A DNA stretch of 64,000 bases from Meghimatium bilineatum (lineage: Eukaryota; Mollusca; Gastropoda; Stylommatophora; Philomycidae), in assembly GCA_034231615.1 (NCBI GenBank), contig CM067312.1:6001747-6065746 (forward strand), read 5' to 3'. Position 1 is the first letter of the stretch. Each line of letters opens with the position of its first letter. Below the pieces are notes generated by a model. It was given only the letters and a program-made list of their open reading frames with translations, was not told the origin of the DNA and did not search any database. Below, piece after piece: positions 21,311 to 32,679 of the stretch. Position numbers and translations under genes: made by a program.

Positions 21311-21868
21311 ATAAAACAGCCCTTTAAATAAACCCCTTTCTACCTGTAAGACGATAAAACGTCATTTTTGTTTCTTTTAAATAAAATACAGTACAGAAGG
21401 GTAGGAAAATCTCACAGAGAGAAATAGTAATGAAACCAATATTATATTTAGTTAGGTCCAATAAATATCAGTCTCGTAGCGTCAATAGACGCCAAAACGC
21501 GCGGCACCCCATCCTCTCTCACGATTAAATAACTTAAATAGCGCACACAAATGCATAGTTCTGTACTGTAAACATTATAGAAAGATAATAGAAGGTCTAT
21601 TCTTTATTTGAAAATTATTCGCCCTTGAAGCCAATATATGTTGGCGTACAGAAAAAAAAGATTTTCTCTTCAGATCTGCAACTTCATGTCACTGAATCCT
21701 AAAGATCTAGTGGGGAAACCCGTTGATCTTTTAATATCTAGCTAATAATCTTTAAAACGCTGGCTTCAGATCAATCATAATGTTCGAAATGATTGTTGAT
21801 GATGAGGCGAGAAACTGAAATTTCATATATAAAAAAATAAAATGTATTTGCATAAGCATAGGTTATAG
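21311..21868. other. No recognised feature
   Basis: AT-rich, frequent stops, no repeat unit seen. Confidence 0.4.
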
Positions 21869-21945
21869 GTGTGTGTGTGTGTGTGTGTGTGTGGGCGTGT
21901 GTGTGGGCGTGCGTGTGTCTGTGTGCGTGTTTGGGTGTAATTAAT
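21869..21945. repeat. (GT)n microsatellite
   Basis: GT run interrupted by GGGCGT. Confidence 0.95.
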
Positions 21946-22019
21946 TGTGTGGTGTATAATTATACAAAGGAAATGAAAATTCGAAGACTTTATGCATCTA
22001 AATTTATCGTGAATTAGTA

Positions 22020-22786
22020 TATATGACTAAATTTAGAGATTACAGCAAAGAATTTCCCCCAGAGTACATTAAATAGTTTAATACAACGGTACCGATTCTT
22101 TGATAGCAATCTACTAGAAAATGAACTCCATAAAGTATATTCTGATGAGACAACGCATTTACCTCCTAAAGAACTCCTGGCATATGTTGCTGTAAATGGC
22201 CTAGACTCAACGAATCAGGACGTAACAAAACTACTGCGTTTAGTGTTGACTATACCTAACACTACAGCCAGGCAGTGAAAGAAGTATGAGCACCCTGAAG
22301 ACAATCAAAACATATTTCACATATGCCAGGAACAACAATCATATGCCAGGAACAACAATCATATGCCATGAACAACAATCATAGGCCATGAACAACAATC
22401 ATATGCCATGAACAACAATCATATGCCATGAAGAACAATCATATGCCATGAACAACAATCATATGCCATGTTTGAATTCCTTGGAGATTGAGGAGAAACA
22501 TATTAATTGCCTTTCATCAGAATTAATATTTATTGAGAGGGTAATGAACACTTTCACATATAAGATCCGACTCCTGGAGTTGCATTGCAAGATTATATAG
22601 GATGTGTTTTTTAAAACTGTTAATATTTTATATAGGGCCGTAAATATTTTTCTGGTGTGAAAAGGGGGGGGGAGAGCTAACTACATATTAAACAAACGGT
22701 AACTCGGCGTCCCCACTCTAAACATTCGCGTTACGACACTGATACCACTTGGCGTCCCCACTCTAAACATTCGCGCTACGCCACTG
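22020..22786 (+). pseudogene. hAT transposase (ZMYM1-like), C-terminal dimerisation region and right terminus
   Basis: The frame from about 22090 reads YRFFDSNLLENELHKVYSD, LPPKELLAYVAVNGLD and LLRLVLTIPNTTAR, the hAT C-terminal dimerisation region (consensus lilTIPvTTAsxERsFS...IKTYLRNTM). The TYxRN segment is expanded into a 20-bp array (22318-22475). After it, IEEKHINCLSSELIFIERVMNTF continues the domain. The element ends at GCTACGCCACTG (22775-22786), the reverse complement of CAGTGGCGTA at 49574, so both belong to one hAT family. The N-terminal part and left terminus are absent. Confidence 0.7.
22318..22475. repeat. 20-bp minisatellite inside hAT coding sequence
   Basis: About eight copies of CATATGCCATGAACAACAAT. 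In the transposase frame the first unit reads TYARNNN, the position of TYLRNTM. Confidence 0.9.
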
Positions 22787-22790
22787 ATAA
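22706..22790. repeat. 45-bp duplication of the hAT right terminus
   Basis: GGCGTCCCCACTCTAAACAT...ACGNCACTGATA occurs at 22706 and 22751, so the terminal inverted repeat end is present twice. Confidence 0.85.
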
Positions 22791-23510
22791 ATATATACTT
22801 TACATTTGTTCATAATTTCCAGATTTTATAAATGAATGAAGTCCTTTGATCTTTGTTAGCATACTAATTATTGTGTATCGACTAAAGAAATGTTACCACT
22901 TCAGAAATTACACAGAATACAACCTTAAACACCGTCTGTCTTGTGTTCAAATGTACAAAATAGAGCAATTTTACTCTTGAATCATGCTAATTGTGCGATA
23001 AACCAATTAATAAATGAGGTTTTATAATTGAATGTAAACATCTAAAAAATATGTATGTGCTTTGTGTGTTGAAAATCAGACTTTTGATGTATATAGCTAC
23101 TAAACAAAAACCGAAACCAATTACTGGATTTTAATTAACATTTTAATTCATAGAGGCTATACCATTTCACACTAACACATAATATGTTCATTATATTTAA
23201 TTCATTACCAAAATGTTCATTATATACGTTATATCTTTGCTGAGATTTCATCCATATTGAAGGTGGGCAAACCTAGTGAAACGTGATATTGAAGGAATTG
23301 TTTATAAATTATGTCATTAATTGCCGCGATGGTAATCTCAACAAGTTTGACAGTTGTTAACAAGAAGGACGTGGGATTTGACAAGAAAAATTATTAACAA
23401 ACTAATTGATTGTTTTAAAAATTATCAATTTTTTGGTTCTAATACTAGCGATATAATTGGTGCATAAAAACAATTTTGTTGACATAAAATGTTCTACAAA
23501 TTTTGTAGTC
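22791..23510. other. AT-rich, no recognised feature
   Basis: No coding motif or repeat family seen over about 720 bp. Confidence 0.4.
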
Positions 23511-23513
23511 GCA

Positions 23514-23880
23514 GATAGGGTTGTCGACATAACTAAGCATGGGTGGTCCTGAATTCTTGACAGTTCTCTACTACGGGAAGGGGGTTGTCGATATAATAAA
23601 CATGGGTGGTCCTGAATTCTTGATAGTTCCTTACTGGGGGAAGGTGGTTATCGACATAACTAAACATGGGTGGTCCTGAATTCTTGATAGTTCCTTACTG
23701 GGGGAAGGTTGTTATCGACATAACTAAACATGGGTGGTCCTGAATTCTTGATAGTTCCTTACTGGAGGAACGTGGTTATCGACATAACTAAACATGTGTG
23801 GTCCTGAATTCTTGATAGTTCCTTACTGGGGGAAGGTGGTTATCGACATAACTAAACATGGGTGGTCCTGAATTCTGTTA
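23514..23880. repeat. Roughly 62-bp minisatellite, about six copies
   Basis: Unit contains CGACATAACTAAACATGGGT, GGTCCTGAATTCTTGATAG and TTCCTTACTGGGGGAAGG. Confidence 0.9.
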
Positions 23881-23884
23881 CTTG

Positions 23885-24385
23885 GGGAAATGGGGTCAAA
23901 TATTGGCAGAGATTTAGTGATGTAATTTATGGACAGCCTGTAAGAGAAAAAATATACCTGCTTGAGACCTAATCGATCATGTTGGAAATCATATTGTTAC
24001 GTTCAGAAACATCATGGAACCGTCAACAGACTTTCAATCATAATTAATTGATAACTTAATTTTGAAAAAATATAAATATGGACAGTTTTCATTGACCTTA
24101 ACTTTGGAAAATTTTCACGCACCTTAAAACACAATTAACGAACTTCACTCGAAAAAAATAATTGATGTTGAACTAAACGATCACGTGCATGGGAAAAATT
24201 AAAACCTTTGGTCAATTTTTGGAGCAAGTTATCACAGGATAAGATGGTGATGCATAAAATGAAATATCACCGACACAACTGTAGCAGCAGGTTCTTATAG
24301 CCAGATCACGAATATATTGCGCTCCGAAGAATTGAGTATACTTACAAAACTTAGATTGCGTCAACGCATATATGTGCTCGACCAT
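23885..24385. other. No recognised feature
   Basis: AT-rich. The distal end probably borders the 3' end of the LINE on the minus strand. Confidence 0.35.
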
Positions 24386-25090
24386 CGTATTCTAAGATGA
24401 CCATACAGCTCAAACAAGACGATAATGAAGATGATTATGTCTGCTGTGTGTAACTAATGAGTTATGTTCATGCTTGGAATTTTCTACCGCGTTCTGAGTA
24501 CTTGTGTGAGAAGTTTGCGGGACATTAACCAGCTCTTGCCTTTATTTTCGCACATTTTCGCAGCACAGCATCGTGTATCAGGTTCTCTGCAGCTGCTGTA
24601 CTACTTTTTAATTCTGTGACGGCAGTCGGATTTGTCTTGTGCAAGAATGTCCAATGTCTTGTCCCATAAATGTGTGTTTATGTTGACGTAAGTCAGTGAT
24701 GCCTTAAGAGTGTCTTTAAAACGTTTCTTCTGTCCTGGGGACTTGCAGATGCCAACTGAAGTTCTCTATATAGCAGGTTTTTTGGCACACAATTACATTT
24801 CATGCTGACCATGTGTCCTGCCCAGTGTGTCTGTGTCTTTTCAACATTGTATGTATGCTTACAGACCTAGATTTCATCAGTACTTCACTATCTGGTGTTT
24901 TATTCCACCAATGGACTTTGAGTATCTTACGAAGGAAGCGTAGGTTGTGTGGAAATGGTTGAGTCTTCTAGTGTGTCTGGCATATATTGTCCATGTTTCA
25001 CAGGCATAATGAAGTGATGCTTTTACTGCAGCCTGGTAACGATACGTTTGGTGGTAGTCATTATCTCCTTCTGTCACATACATTTTTTCT

Positions 25091-25262
25091 CAGTCTTCCA
25101 AATGTGGCACTAGCTTTCAGTCTTCTAGTCTTCCAAATGTGGCACTAGCTTTCAGTCTTCTAGTCTTCCAAATGTGGCACTAGCTTTCAGTCTTCTAGTC
25201 TTCCAAATGTGGCACTAGCTTTCAGTCTTCTAGTCTTCCAAATGTGGCACTTGCTTTCGTTT
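25091..25262. repeat. 35-bp minisatellite from RT ATFGRL segment
   Basis: Five copies of TCTTCCAAATGTGGCACTAG plus CTTTCAGTCTTCTAG. The reverse complement encodes SATFGRL in LINE F. Confidence 0.9.
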
Positions 25263-25289
25263 TTCTGCTCTTTACCTCAATGTCGATGT

Positions 25290-25512
25290 TTACATCCTGA
25301 AAGAGAGTGCTGCCCAGGTAGGTGAAACTGTTACATCCTGAAAGAAAGTGCTGTCCAGGTGGGTGAAACTGTTGCATCCTGTACGAGAGTGCTGCCCAGG
25401 TGGGTGAAACTGTGGCAACCTGAAAGAGAGTACTGCCCAGGTGAATAAAACTGTTACATCCTTTAAGAGAGTACTGCCCATGTGGGTGAAACTGTTACAT
25501 CATTTAAGAAAG
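25290..25512. repeat. 41-bp minisatellite from RT FTYLGSTL segment
   Basis: About five copies of TTACATCCTGAAAGAGAGTG plus CTGCCCAGGTGGGTGAAACTG. The reverse complement encodes FTHLGSTL and QDV. Confidence 0.9.
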
Positions 25513-25769
25513 TGCTGCCCATATGGGTGAAAATAGCTGTTTGAAGTTTTTCTTCTTTGTTTTGTATTACGGGCATTGAAATGTTGATAATTTATTGCGT
25601 GTTCGTTCATGACCTCTTTGTTCCTTGTGTTGATAATTTGTTGCGTGTTCGTACATGACCTCTCTGTTCCTTGTGTTGATTCTGAAGCAAATGTTGTCAC
25701 AGGTTTCTACAAATTGCTTTAAAGTGCACTACATAGTGTCTCCAAAAATATCGCACAGCACAATAGCTA

Positions 25770-25885
25770 CATACTACCCGTATTGACATGCAGATGCGAA
25801 AGCTGGAACAAGCACAATCAAGCGATACTCAATCATATTTGAGAATAATTGGCTTTGTAGAATATTAAAAATAAAATTAAAATAC
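25770..25885 (+). pseudogene. Short LINE RT fragment
   Basis: The frame reads CRCESWN and, after a change, resembles the CESWN...ERRLNAFEM block. Very short and uncertain. Confidence 0.35.
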
Positions 25886-25939
25886 TTTAAAATAATGTAA
25901 TTAATAAGAGAAGAAACTAACCAAGAATTAGTATCAAGT

Positions 25940-26785
25940 TTCATAACAAGATGATATTATAGTACACATGAGTTAAAAATGCATGAGAAAATATTTCCTT
26001 AAACATGGCTTCACGTTGAAAGCAAATTAAAAGTAGACTGCCCAAAAGAAACTTTACATCAGAACGATCCACAAAACAGCTCATTGTAGGAATAATTTTA
26101 TTATTAGGAATATACCTGTTGGAGTCCAGTTGTGCGCAGTGAGTACATATTTTCAATTGTAGGAATAATGCACAATAGCTACAGCAACTTACAAACGAGA
26201 CGTTCAACATGGAAAGTAATGACCTCTTTAGCTCTAAAGGAACTATAACTTTATGATGTTCAGAACTTGTTTCCTGTAAATGCTGGAAGTTCATAGAGAC
26301 TTAGAGACAATATTTTGTCAATATTTCACATCCTTGTCAAGAATTGTCAAGCATTTAAACCCCCTTCCCCCGAGCTTCAGTATGTCGAAAAGAAAATTAA
26401 AATACAGAATAAACTGTTTTGTTTTTATCTTTCAATAAAATTATATCTATTTCAAACATATTAATTTGTGTTTTAAAAAAAAGAATTTTTGTTTACTTCA
26501 ATTTTTGTGACACACGCTCCTTCCTTGACTTTCTTGTCAATAACTGTCAAATCTTTTTCAGACCCCCCGCCCGCATCACCAACTTAATTGTTAACGTCAT
26601 TTATGTACCCCCCCCCCTCTCCTAATGTAAGACGTAACAAAGGAAGAGATATTGTGGTGCAGATTTCACATCAGAGCTCTGCCCAATCAATGGATGCTAT
26701 TTAACAGAATACAGAAGGGTAACATTAATCGTAATTGCTGCATATTTTGTGTTCCTTGGTAATTTTTATTTAAGGGTGAGAACAG
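25940..26785. other. No recognised gene
   Basis: A 117-codon minus-strand ORF (26294-25941) is open but has no motif known to me. Poly-C tracts near 26360 and 26610 resemble those in nearby non-autonomous elements, but I could not pair ends. Confidence 0.35.
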
Positions 26786-26787
26786 TT

Positions 26788-26855
26788 TGTTATTATTATT
26801 ATTTTTATTTTTAATTTTGTTATTATTATTATTTTTATTATAATTATTATTATTA

Positions 26856-26918
<63 letters not shown>

Positions 26919-26948
26919 TTATATTTATTATTATTATTATTATTATTA

Positions 26949-27008
<60 letters not shown>

Positions 27009-27036
27009 TTATTATTATTATTATTACTATTATAGT
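26788..27036. repeat. (ATT)n microsatellite, about 250 bp
   Basis: Long ATT run with occasional TTTTTA and TATATTT interruptions. Confidence 0.95.
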
Positions 27037-27037
27037 C

Positions 27038-27240
27038 CGACTATTGGTGTGGAGGTAAAGTACTCGTCTTGGATTGTAAAGCTACCAGGTTGAATCCCCA
27101 ACACAAGTAATTGTGCACCTTGTCATTAAAAGGCAATGGCAAACTACTAAATGTATTTATAATGTCTAGAAAACCTCTACATTAATAAAAATGTGTAAGT
27201 GATGGCTACGTTCTGAATAGGATAAGCTACCAGCTTTTAT
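27038..27240 (+). mobile_element. tRNA-derived SINE, copy 1
   Basis: GGTGTGGAGGTAAAGTACTCG resembles a tRNA A-box region, and GGTTGAATCC (27088-27097) a B box. The body has GGCAATGGCAAACTACTAAA, TGTCTAGAAAACC and GTGATGGCTACGTTCTGAAT. It shares this body with 29845-30060 (-) and 62336-62740 (-). An internal RNA polymerase III promoter is expected for this class. Confidence 0.7.
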
Positions 27241-27319
27241 TATTAATATTGTTTTGTTATCATTGTTGTTATTATTGTTATTGTTATTATTTCATATCAG
27301 TAATACAATTTCTCAGAGA

Positions 27320-27590
27320 TGATGAACTTAAAAACAAAAATTATAGCAAAAATTAGAAGCAAACGGTTACGATTACTAGGGCATCTGATGAGCAGTGTAA
27401 AACTTTAACATTTCGTGAACATGGAAAAATCGAGGGGAGAAGAGATAGAGGAAGACAACGAGAGCAATTTCTGAATCAGTTGTCACTGTAGCACGAAATA
27501 ATGTTACCAACTGAACTTATAGAAGACAGAGAGTTATGGAGAACCATGATCGCCTACGGCACTAGGCATGGCACTGATTGAGTGATGTAT
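27320..27590 (+). pseudogene. LINE family D, 3' end
   Basis: Frames read KLRSKRLRLLGHLMS, GRRDRGRQREQFLNQ and ELIEDRELWRTMI, ending ATGGCACTGATTGAGTGATG. It matches the copies at 1-500 and 7540-7826. Stops present. Confidence 0.75.
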
Positions 27591-27784
27591 TTCGTCCATG
27601 TGTTATCTGGGATCTGAAAAGATAACATAGAATAGAGACACTGTTACCTGCCAAGCATGTAGTCAGAGAAGACTGATGAGGTTTCGGGGTAGAATATGTG
27701 TTGTCCCATGCCATATGGGTCAATTTGACCAGAAGCAATGCTGACGTCGTATGTTTCAGAACGGAAGGATAACGCAGCACAGAT

Positions 27785-27905
27785 ATAAATCATGACACAC
27801 CACAATCCGTTCTCTGGACTACATCCTAGTAATCCGCAGAAGTGTGAGAACGAACGCAGAAGAGAAGTAACAACAACTAAAATTAAAACGTCTTGTATGT
27901 CTTCC
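27785..27905 (+). mobile_element. Short repeat S5, diverged copy
   Basis: ATCCGTTCTCTGGACTACAT and GTGTGAGAACGAACGCAGAA match the 31415-31565 copy. Confidence 0.5.
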
Positions 27906-27999
27906 TCTTCCTCACTACTTGATGTCTGCACCGTCAAACAATCTTATGTTCACTACTTGATGTCTACACCGTCACACAAGTCTTATGTTCATTACTGTT

Positions 28000-28850
28000 A
28001 TGTTCACTTATGTTCAGCGTGGAAAAAAGGAGTCAGGCAAGGATGTTTCCTATCACCATATCTCTTCAACATTTAAGCAGAGAACATAATGAGGAATGTA
28101 AGAAATAACCAACAGAGAAATAACTTCCACCCACTCAACATCGGAGGTGACGAGATACAAGAACTAAGACATGCTGGCGATACAACATTATTGGCACACT
28201 GTCGAGCAGGTCTCCAACACTTTATAAATTTCATTGAAGAACATAGTGAAAAAAACACCTATTTCTGAATGGAAACAAGACCAAGATTATGACAAGCGGC
28301 AAATCACTAGCAAGTTCTCAATCTGTATCAACAACCGCGAATTAGAAAGAGTCACCAGTTTGGAATACCTTGATTCTCTTATCAACAGTAAAGGTGATTG
28401 CTATGAAGAAGTCAGAAGGAGGTTGGCTATCGAGTCAGAGATGCTGATACAAATGAAAAACATTTGGCTGAGTTGCTGCACAACAACAAAACTAATATTT
28501 CTACGAGCTTGGATATTCCCAGTGGTAATACATGAGTGTGAATCAAGGACAATCACCAACAAAGTGAAAAATAAAACAGAATTTGAAACAAAAGGCTACA
28601 GAAAAATTATCAGAATACCATGGATGAAAAGTATCACCAATGTAGCCATCCTGAGAGAAATGAATTTAAAATAAAACTGGCCAAACAACATGGTTCTTTC
28701 CAGAAAACTACAATACTTTAGCCATATCAAACGCCATGACAGCCTATAGAAGGCCATAATTTGGGGGAGGGGTGGGGAGTGATGCCAGGGAGATGAACAA
28801 GAGGGAGACAATAAGAAGATGGACGCAAGACATCAAAGACCATGTCCAGA
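28000..28850 (+). pseudogene. LINE RT remnant (family B-like), catalytic motifs decayed
   Basis: KKGVRQGCFLSPYLFNI near 28030 is RT motif B (GVRQGCxLSPxLFN). RHAGDTTLLA near 28170 sits at motif C, where YADD has become HAGD, so catalysis is lost. The 146-codon ORF at 28234-28674 covers TSLEYLDSLINSKGD (YLG site), CESRTITN and GYRKIIRIPWMKS, the thumb. Further on, RKLQYFSHIKRHDS follows in another frame. Frameshifts separate the parts. Confidence 0.8.
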
Positions 28851-29047
28851 CATATAGGCTCATTGAAAAACAGCTTTTTCACATTGACATTTGACTTTCT
28901 TATGGGAATTTCATTGCATATCGACCCAAAATATACGCGAAGTCAGCAATAGAAATCACTGAAAAGTGCAAATAAATCTCTGTAGAAGGTTGTTTTCCAA
29001 TGAGACAGCAGGTCTTACACTGAAGATTGATCACTGCTAGACTCATC

Positions 29048-29135
29048 CTTAAATCCATTGGCTCGAATACGGAAAACGTGTTGATTCAAATTTAAAAGCG
29101 AATAGGTGCAAGTTGACCGGACCATATACTTGAAC
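29048..29135 (+). mobile_element. tRNA-like short repeat, copy
   Basis: GGCTCGAATACGGAAAACGT, GTTGATTCAAAT and GCGAATAGGTGC match 1270-1340. Confidence 0.5.
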
Positions 29136-29157
29136 GGAAAGTATACTAAATATACGT

Positions 29158-29310
29158 TCGGATATTTTCCACATCCTTTAATAGAAAACAGTTTTCGGAT
29201 ATTTTCAGAATTATTTTTTAAAGATAACAGTTTTCTGATATTTTCGCTTTTTTTTTTAACAGAAAACTGTTTTCGGATATTTTCCGCATCCTCTAACAGA
29301 AAACAGTGAG
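29158..29310. repeat. Roughly 50-bp degenerate repeat, three copies
   Basis: TTTTCGGATATTTTC...ACAGAAAACAG repeated three times. Confidence 0.75.
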
Positions 29311-29844
29311 AAACAAACTGAAGAAGGTATATCCTATTTATTACCTCATTCTTCTTTCAATATTTTCATAGTTTTATTTTTAACGTTCCTTTTTCATTTT
29401 CCAACAATTTCATTTTTAAATTTTTATCAATTTTTATTTATTATCGTAACACTTCCATTTTTATCTGTTATCTTTGACACTCGCCGCGACCTTGGCCTGA
29501 TTTTTGGCTAACGTTCGAACATTTCCGCTCTGTTTCACAAAAGGAAATAATTGGCGGTTTGAGAATATCAAACACTTATGTGTAAAATAAAAATCCCCGT
29601 CTTCTGCTAAATATAAAAATATTTCTCGAGAAATAGCTTTAAAAAAAGATTTTCAGATCACCCTGACCCGGTGTCGATGACCTTAGCTGTATCTTATGTT
29701 TCTTGTATATCTGGTTTGCGAAGGTTAATGTGACATTAGAGATTGTATAATCATGTATATTAAAAGTATAGAATATATATATATATATATATACACATAT
29801 GTGTGTGTGTTAGTGTGTGAGTGTATGTGCATGTGTGTGCCTAT
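29311..29844. other. AT-rich, no recognised gene
   Basis: Contains a (TA)n(TG)n microsatellite at about 29774-29840 and nothing else I can name. Confidence 0.45.
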
Positions 29845-30060
29845 ATATTAAATTGGTAGCTTATTCTATTCAGGATATAGCCATCAAAGCAGCTTTTTTT
29901 CTGTAGTGATTTTCTAGGCAATATAAATACGTTGAGTAGTTTCCCATTGTTTTCTGAATGGCACAGTTGCATGCGACTGAATTCGAATCCGATACCTTGG
30001 CCGTCATAGATGTGCTCTGTACCACGTCGCCACGCGTGTTTCTGATCACATGCCGAGGGA
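29845..30060 (-). mobile_element. tRNA-derived SINE, copy 2
   Basis: The minus strand has TGGTACAGAGCACATCTATG (A-box region), GGATTCGAATTC (B box, 29979-29990), then the shared body CAATGGGAAACTACTCAACG and GGCTATATCCTGAATAG. Confidence 0.75.
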
Positions 30061-30271
30061 ATTCCAGTACGAGATTGTCACCCCATGTTGAAAAAGCAAC
30101 AAAACCTCCAAAACCTCTTCGGCGTTTAAAATCAGTGGAGACGGCTAACGGGCTCTGTACACATGGCTCCTGATGTATGAGCCCATGTCCTGCCCAGCAT
30201 GCAACGGACTGCGCAAATGAGCCAAACTAACAGGGGCCAATGTACAGAAAGGCGTGGTTCTGCATCATTTT

Positions 30272-30962
30272 TCTGTCAGATATGTTTATTGTTTTTCATC
30301 ATTTATCGTCAGATATGTTTATTGTTTTTCATCATTTATCGTCAGATATGTTTATTGTTTTTCATCATTTATCGTCAGATATGTTTATTGTTTTTCATCA
30401 TTTATCGTCAGATATGTTTATTTTTCATCATTTATCGTCAGATAAGTTTATTTTTCATCATTTTTGGTCAGATATGTTTATTGTTTTTCATCATTTATCG
30501 TCAGATATCTTTATTGTTTTTCATCATTTATCGTCAGATATGTTTATTTTCATCATTTTTGGTCAGATATGTTTATTGTTTTTCATCATTTATCGTCAGA
30601 TATGTTTATTGTTTTTCATCATTTTTGGTCAGATATGTTTAATGTTTTTCATCATTTATCGTCAGATATGTTTATTGTTTTTCATCATTTATCGTCAGAT
30701 ATGTTTATTTTTCATCATTTTTGGTCAGATATGTTTAATGTTTTTCATCATTTATCGTCAGATATGTTTATTGTTTTTCATCATTTTTGGTCAGATATGT
30801 ATATTTTTCATCATTTATCGTCAGATATGTTTATTGTTTTTCATCATTTATCGTCAGATATGTTTATTTTTCATCATTTTTGGTCAGATATGTTTATTTT
30901 TCATCATTTATCGTCAGATATGTTTATTTTTCATCATTTTTGGTCAGATATGTATATTGTTT
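30272..30962. repeat. 33-bp minisatellite, about 22 copies
   Basis: Unit contains TTTTTCATCATTTATCGTCA and GATATGTTTATTG. Two subtypes (ATTTATCGTC and ATTTTTGGTC) are mixed, and some units lack 5-6 bp. ORFs of up to 269 codons here exist only because the main unit is a multiple of three. Confidence 0.95.
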
Positions 30963-31414
30963 TTCATGTCATGTTATACTTCGCTTGCGAAGGAGGAGCA
31001 CCATTATAATTTGTCCATCTATCTATTGATATACCCACTTTTGCCGTGAAGCATCTCTTATCAGTTACAAGTCCTTGATGTTCCCTCGGCCGAACACGGG
31101 GGTCTTTCCAACTCCCGCATTTGAAGCTGTTGTCGATAAAACGGTTTTACACCTTCTGCACTTGCAATTGTGTGTACAATAGGGAAGAACGTCCTCTTGC
31201 TGAACAGATCACGTCATGCAGTTGACTAGCCAATGTCGTTTCCTGGGGATAGTGCTGCTGTACACAAGCAGACACGTGGAGCCGAACATGAGCTAGACAG
31301 GAGTGGGTGAACCAAATAAGATCCTGTCATTTCCAAAGAGAAGTGGATGCCACTCACCGCAAGGTTCTACTTTTTGTTTATATATAAACATTTTGTATCA
31401 TCCATCCCGCCGAA

Positions 31415-31565
31415 GACGGATGTGTTGGGCCATTGGCGCAAATAAAACGGCGACACAACGCATTTCCATTCTCTGGACTATATCCTGCTGGAAATCTAGT
31501 AGGACCATGGTCCTGCTACAAGAGAGATCCAGCCGGAGTTTGAGAATGAACGCTGAAGAAGAAGT
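31415..31565 (+). mobile_element. Short repeat S5, best copy
   Basis: GAAGACGGATGTGTTGGGCC, GGCGCAAATAAAACGGCGAC, TTCCATTCTCTGGACTATAT and GGAGTTTGAGAATGAACGC, ending GAAGAAGAAG. Matched by 13022-13175 (-) and 62000-62160 (-). Confidence 0.75.
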
Positions 31566-31649
31566 ATCAACCATGATAAAACAAATCAAATATCCCATTA
31601 TCATCAACTAAGAAACTAAAACGTCTTTAAAAACCTCAAATATACACGC

Positions 31650-32674
31650 ATGATTGGGACACGTTTGATTGGGACACGTTTGATTGGGACACGTTTGATT
31701 GGGACACGTATGATTGGGACATGTATGATTGGGACATGTATGATTGGGACACGTATGATTCGGACACGTATGATTGGGACACGTTTGATTGGGACACGTA
31801 TGATTGGGACACGTATGATTGGGACACGTATGATTGGGACATGTATGATTGGGACACGTATGATTAGGACACGTATGATTGGGACACGTATGATTGGGAC
31901 ACGTATGATTAGGACACGTATGATTGGGACACGTATGATTGGGACACGTATGATTGGGACACGTATGATTGGGACACGTATGATTGGGTACGTATGATTG
32001 GGTACGTATGATTGGGACACGTATGATTGGGACACGTATGATTGGGACACGTATGATTGGGACACGTATGATTGGGTACGTATGATTGGGACACGTATGA
32101 TTGGGACACGTATGATTGGGACACGTATGATTGGGACACGTATGATTGGGTACGTATGATTGGGTACGTATGATTGGGACACGTATGATTGGGACACGTA
32201 TGATTCGGACACGTATGATTGGGACACGTATGATTAGGACACGTATGATTGGGACACGTATGATTGGGACATGTATGAATGGGTAAGTATGATTGGGACA
32301 TGTATGATTGGGACACGTATGATTAGAACACGTATGATTGGGACACGTATGATTGGGACACGCATGATTTGGACACGTATGATTGGGACATGTATGAATG
32401 GGTACGTATGATTGGGACATGTATGATTGGGACACGTATGATTGGGACACGTATGATTGGGACACGTATGATTCGGACACGTATGATTGGGACATGTATG
32501 ATTGGGACACGTATGATTGGGACATGTATGATTGGGACACGTATGATTAGGACACGTATGATTGGGACACGTATGATTGGGACACGTATGATTGGGACAC
32601 GTATGATTCGGACACGTATGATTGGGACACGTTTGATTGGGACACGTATGATTGGGACACGTATGATTGGACAA
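31650..32674. repeat. 15-bp minisatellite, about 68 copies
   Basis: Unit TGATTGGGACACGTA with point variants (CGGACAC, AGGACAC, ACATGTA, ACACGTT) and 14-bp units (TGATTGGGTACGTA). Because 15 is a multiple of three, ORFs of up to 310 codons are open on the minus strand in more than one frame. They are artefacts. Confidence 0.97.
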
Positions 32675-32679
32675 AATAA

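Larger units (their letters stand above)
24390..25750 (-). pseudogene. LINE family F, RT remnant carrying three internal arrays
   Basis: Reading the minus strand from 25750: FRINTRNKEVM matches IxxKKTEVM before the YLG motif, but is duplicated as a 46-bp block. The F-x-YLGSTL motif is amplified as a 41-bp array (25290-25512). ATFGRL is amplified as a 35-bp array (25091-25262). The unamplified remainder follows: HYACETWTIYARHTRRLNHFH (25083-24877) and, further 3', GHMVSMKCNCVPKNLLY-like sequence. RT motifs A-C upstream are missing. Three separate amplifications in one dead RT gene are striking. Confidence 0.8.

Noticed and set aside
25941-26294. 117-codon minus-strand ORF
   Set aside because: No family resemblance, no neighbouring exon pattern, and base composition like the surrounding non-coding DNA. 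Left as uncalled.
30240-31049. 269-codon ORF and overlapping ORFs
   Set aside because: They consist almost wholly of the 33-bp array. The frames are open because the main unit is divisible by three. No start context or family similarity.
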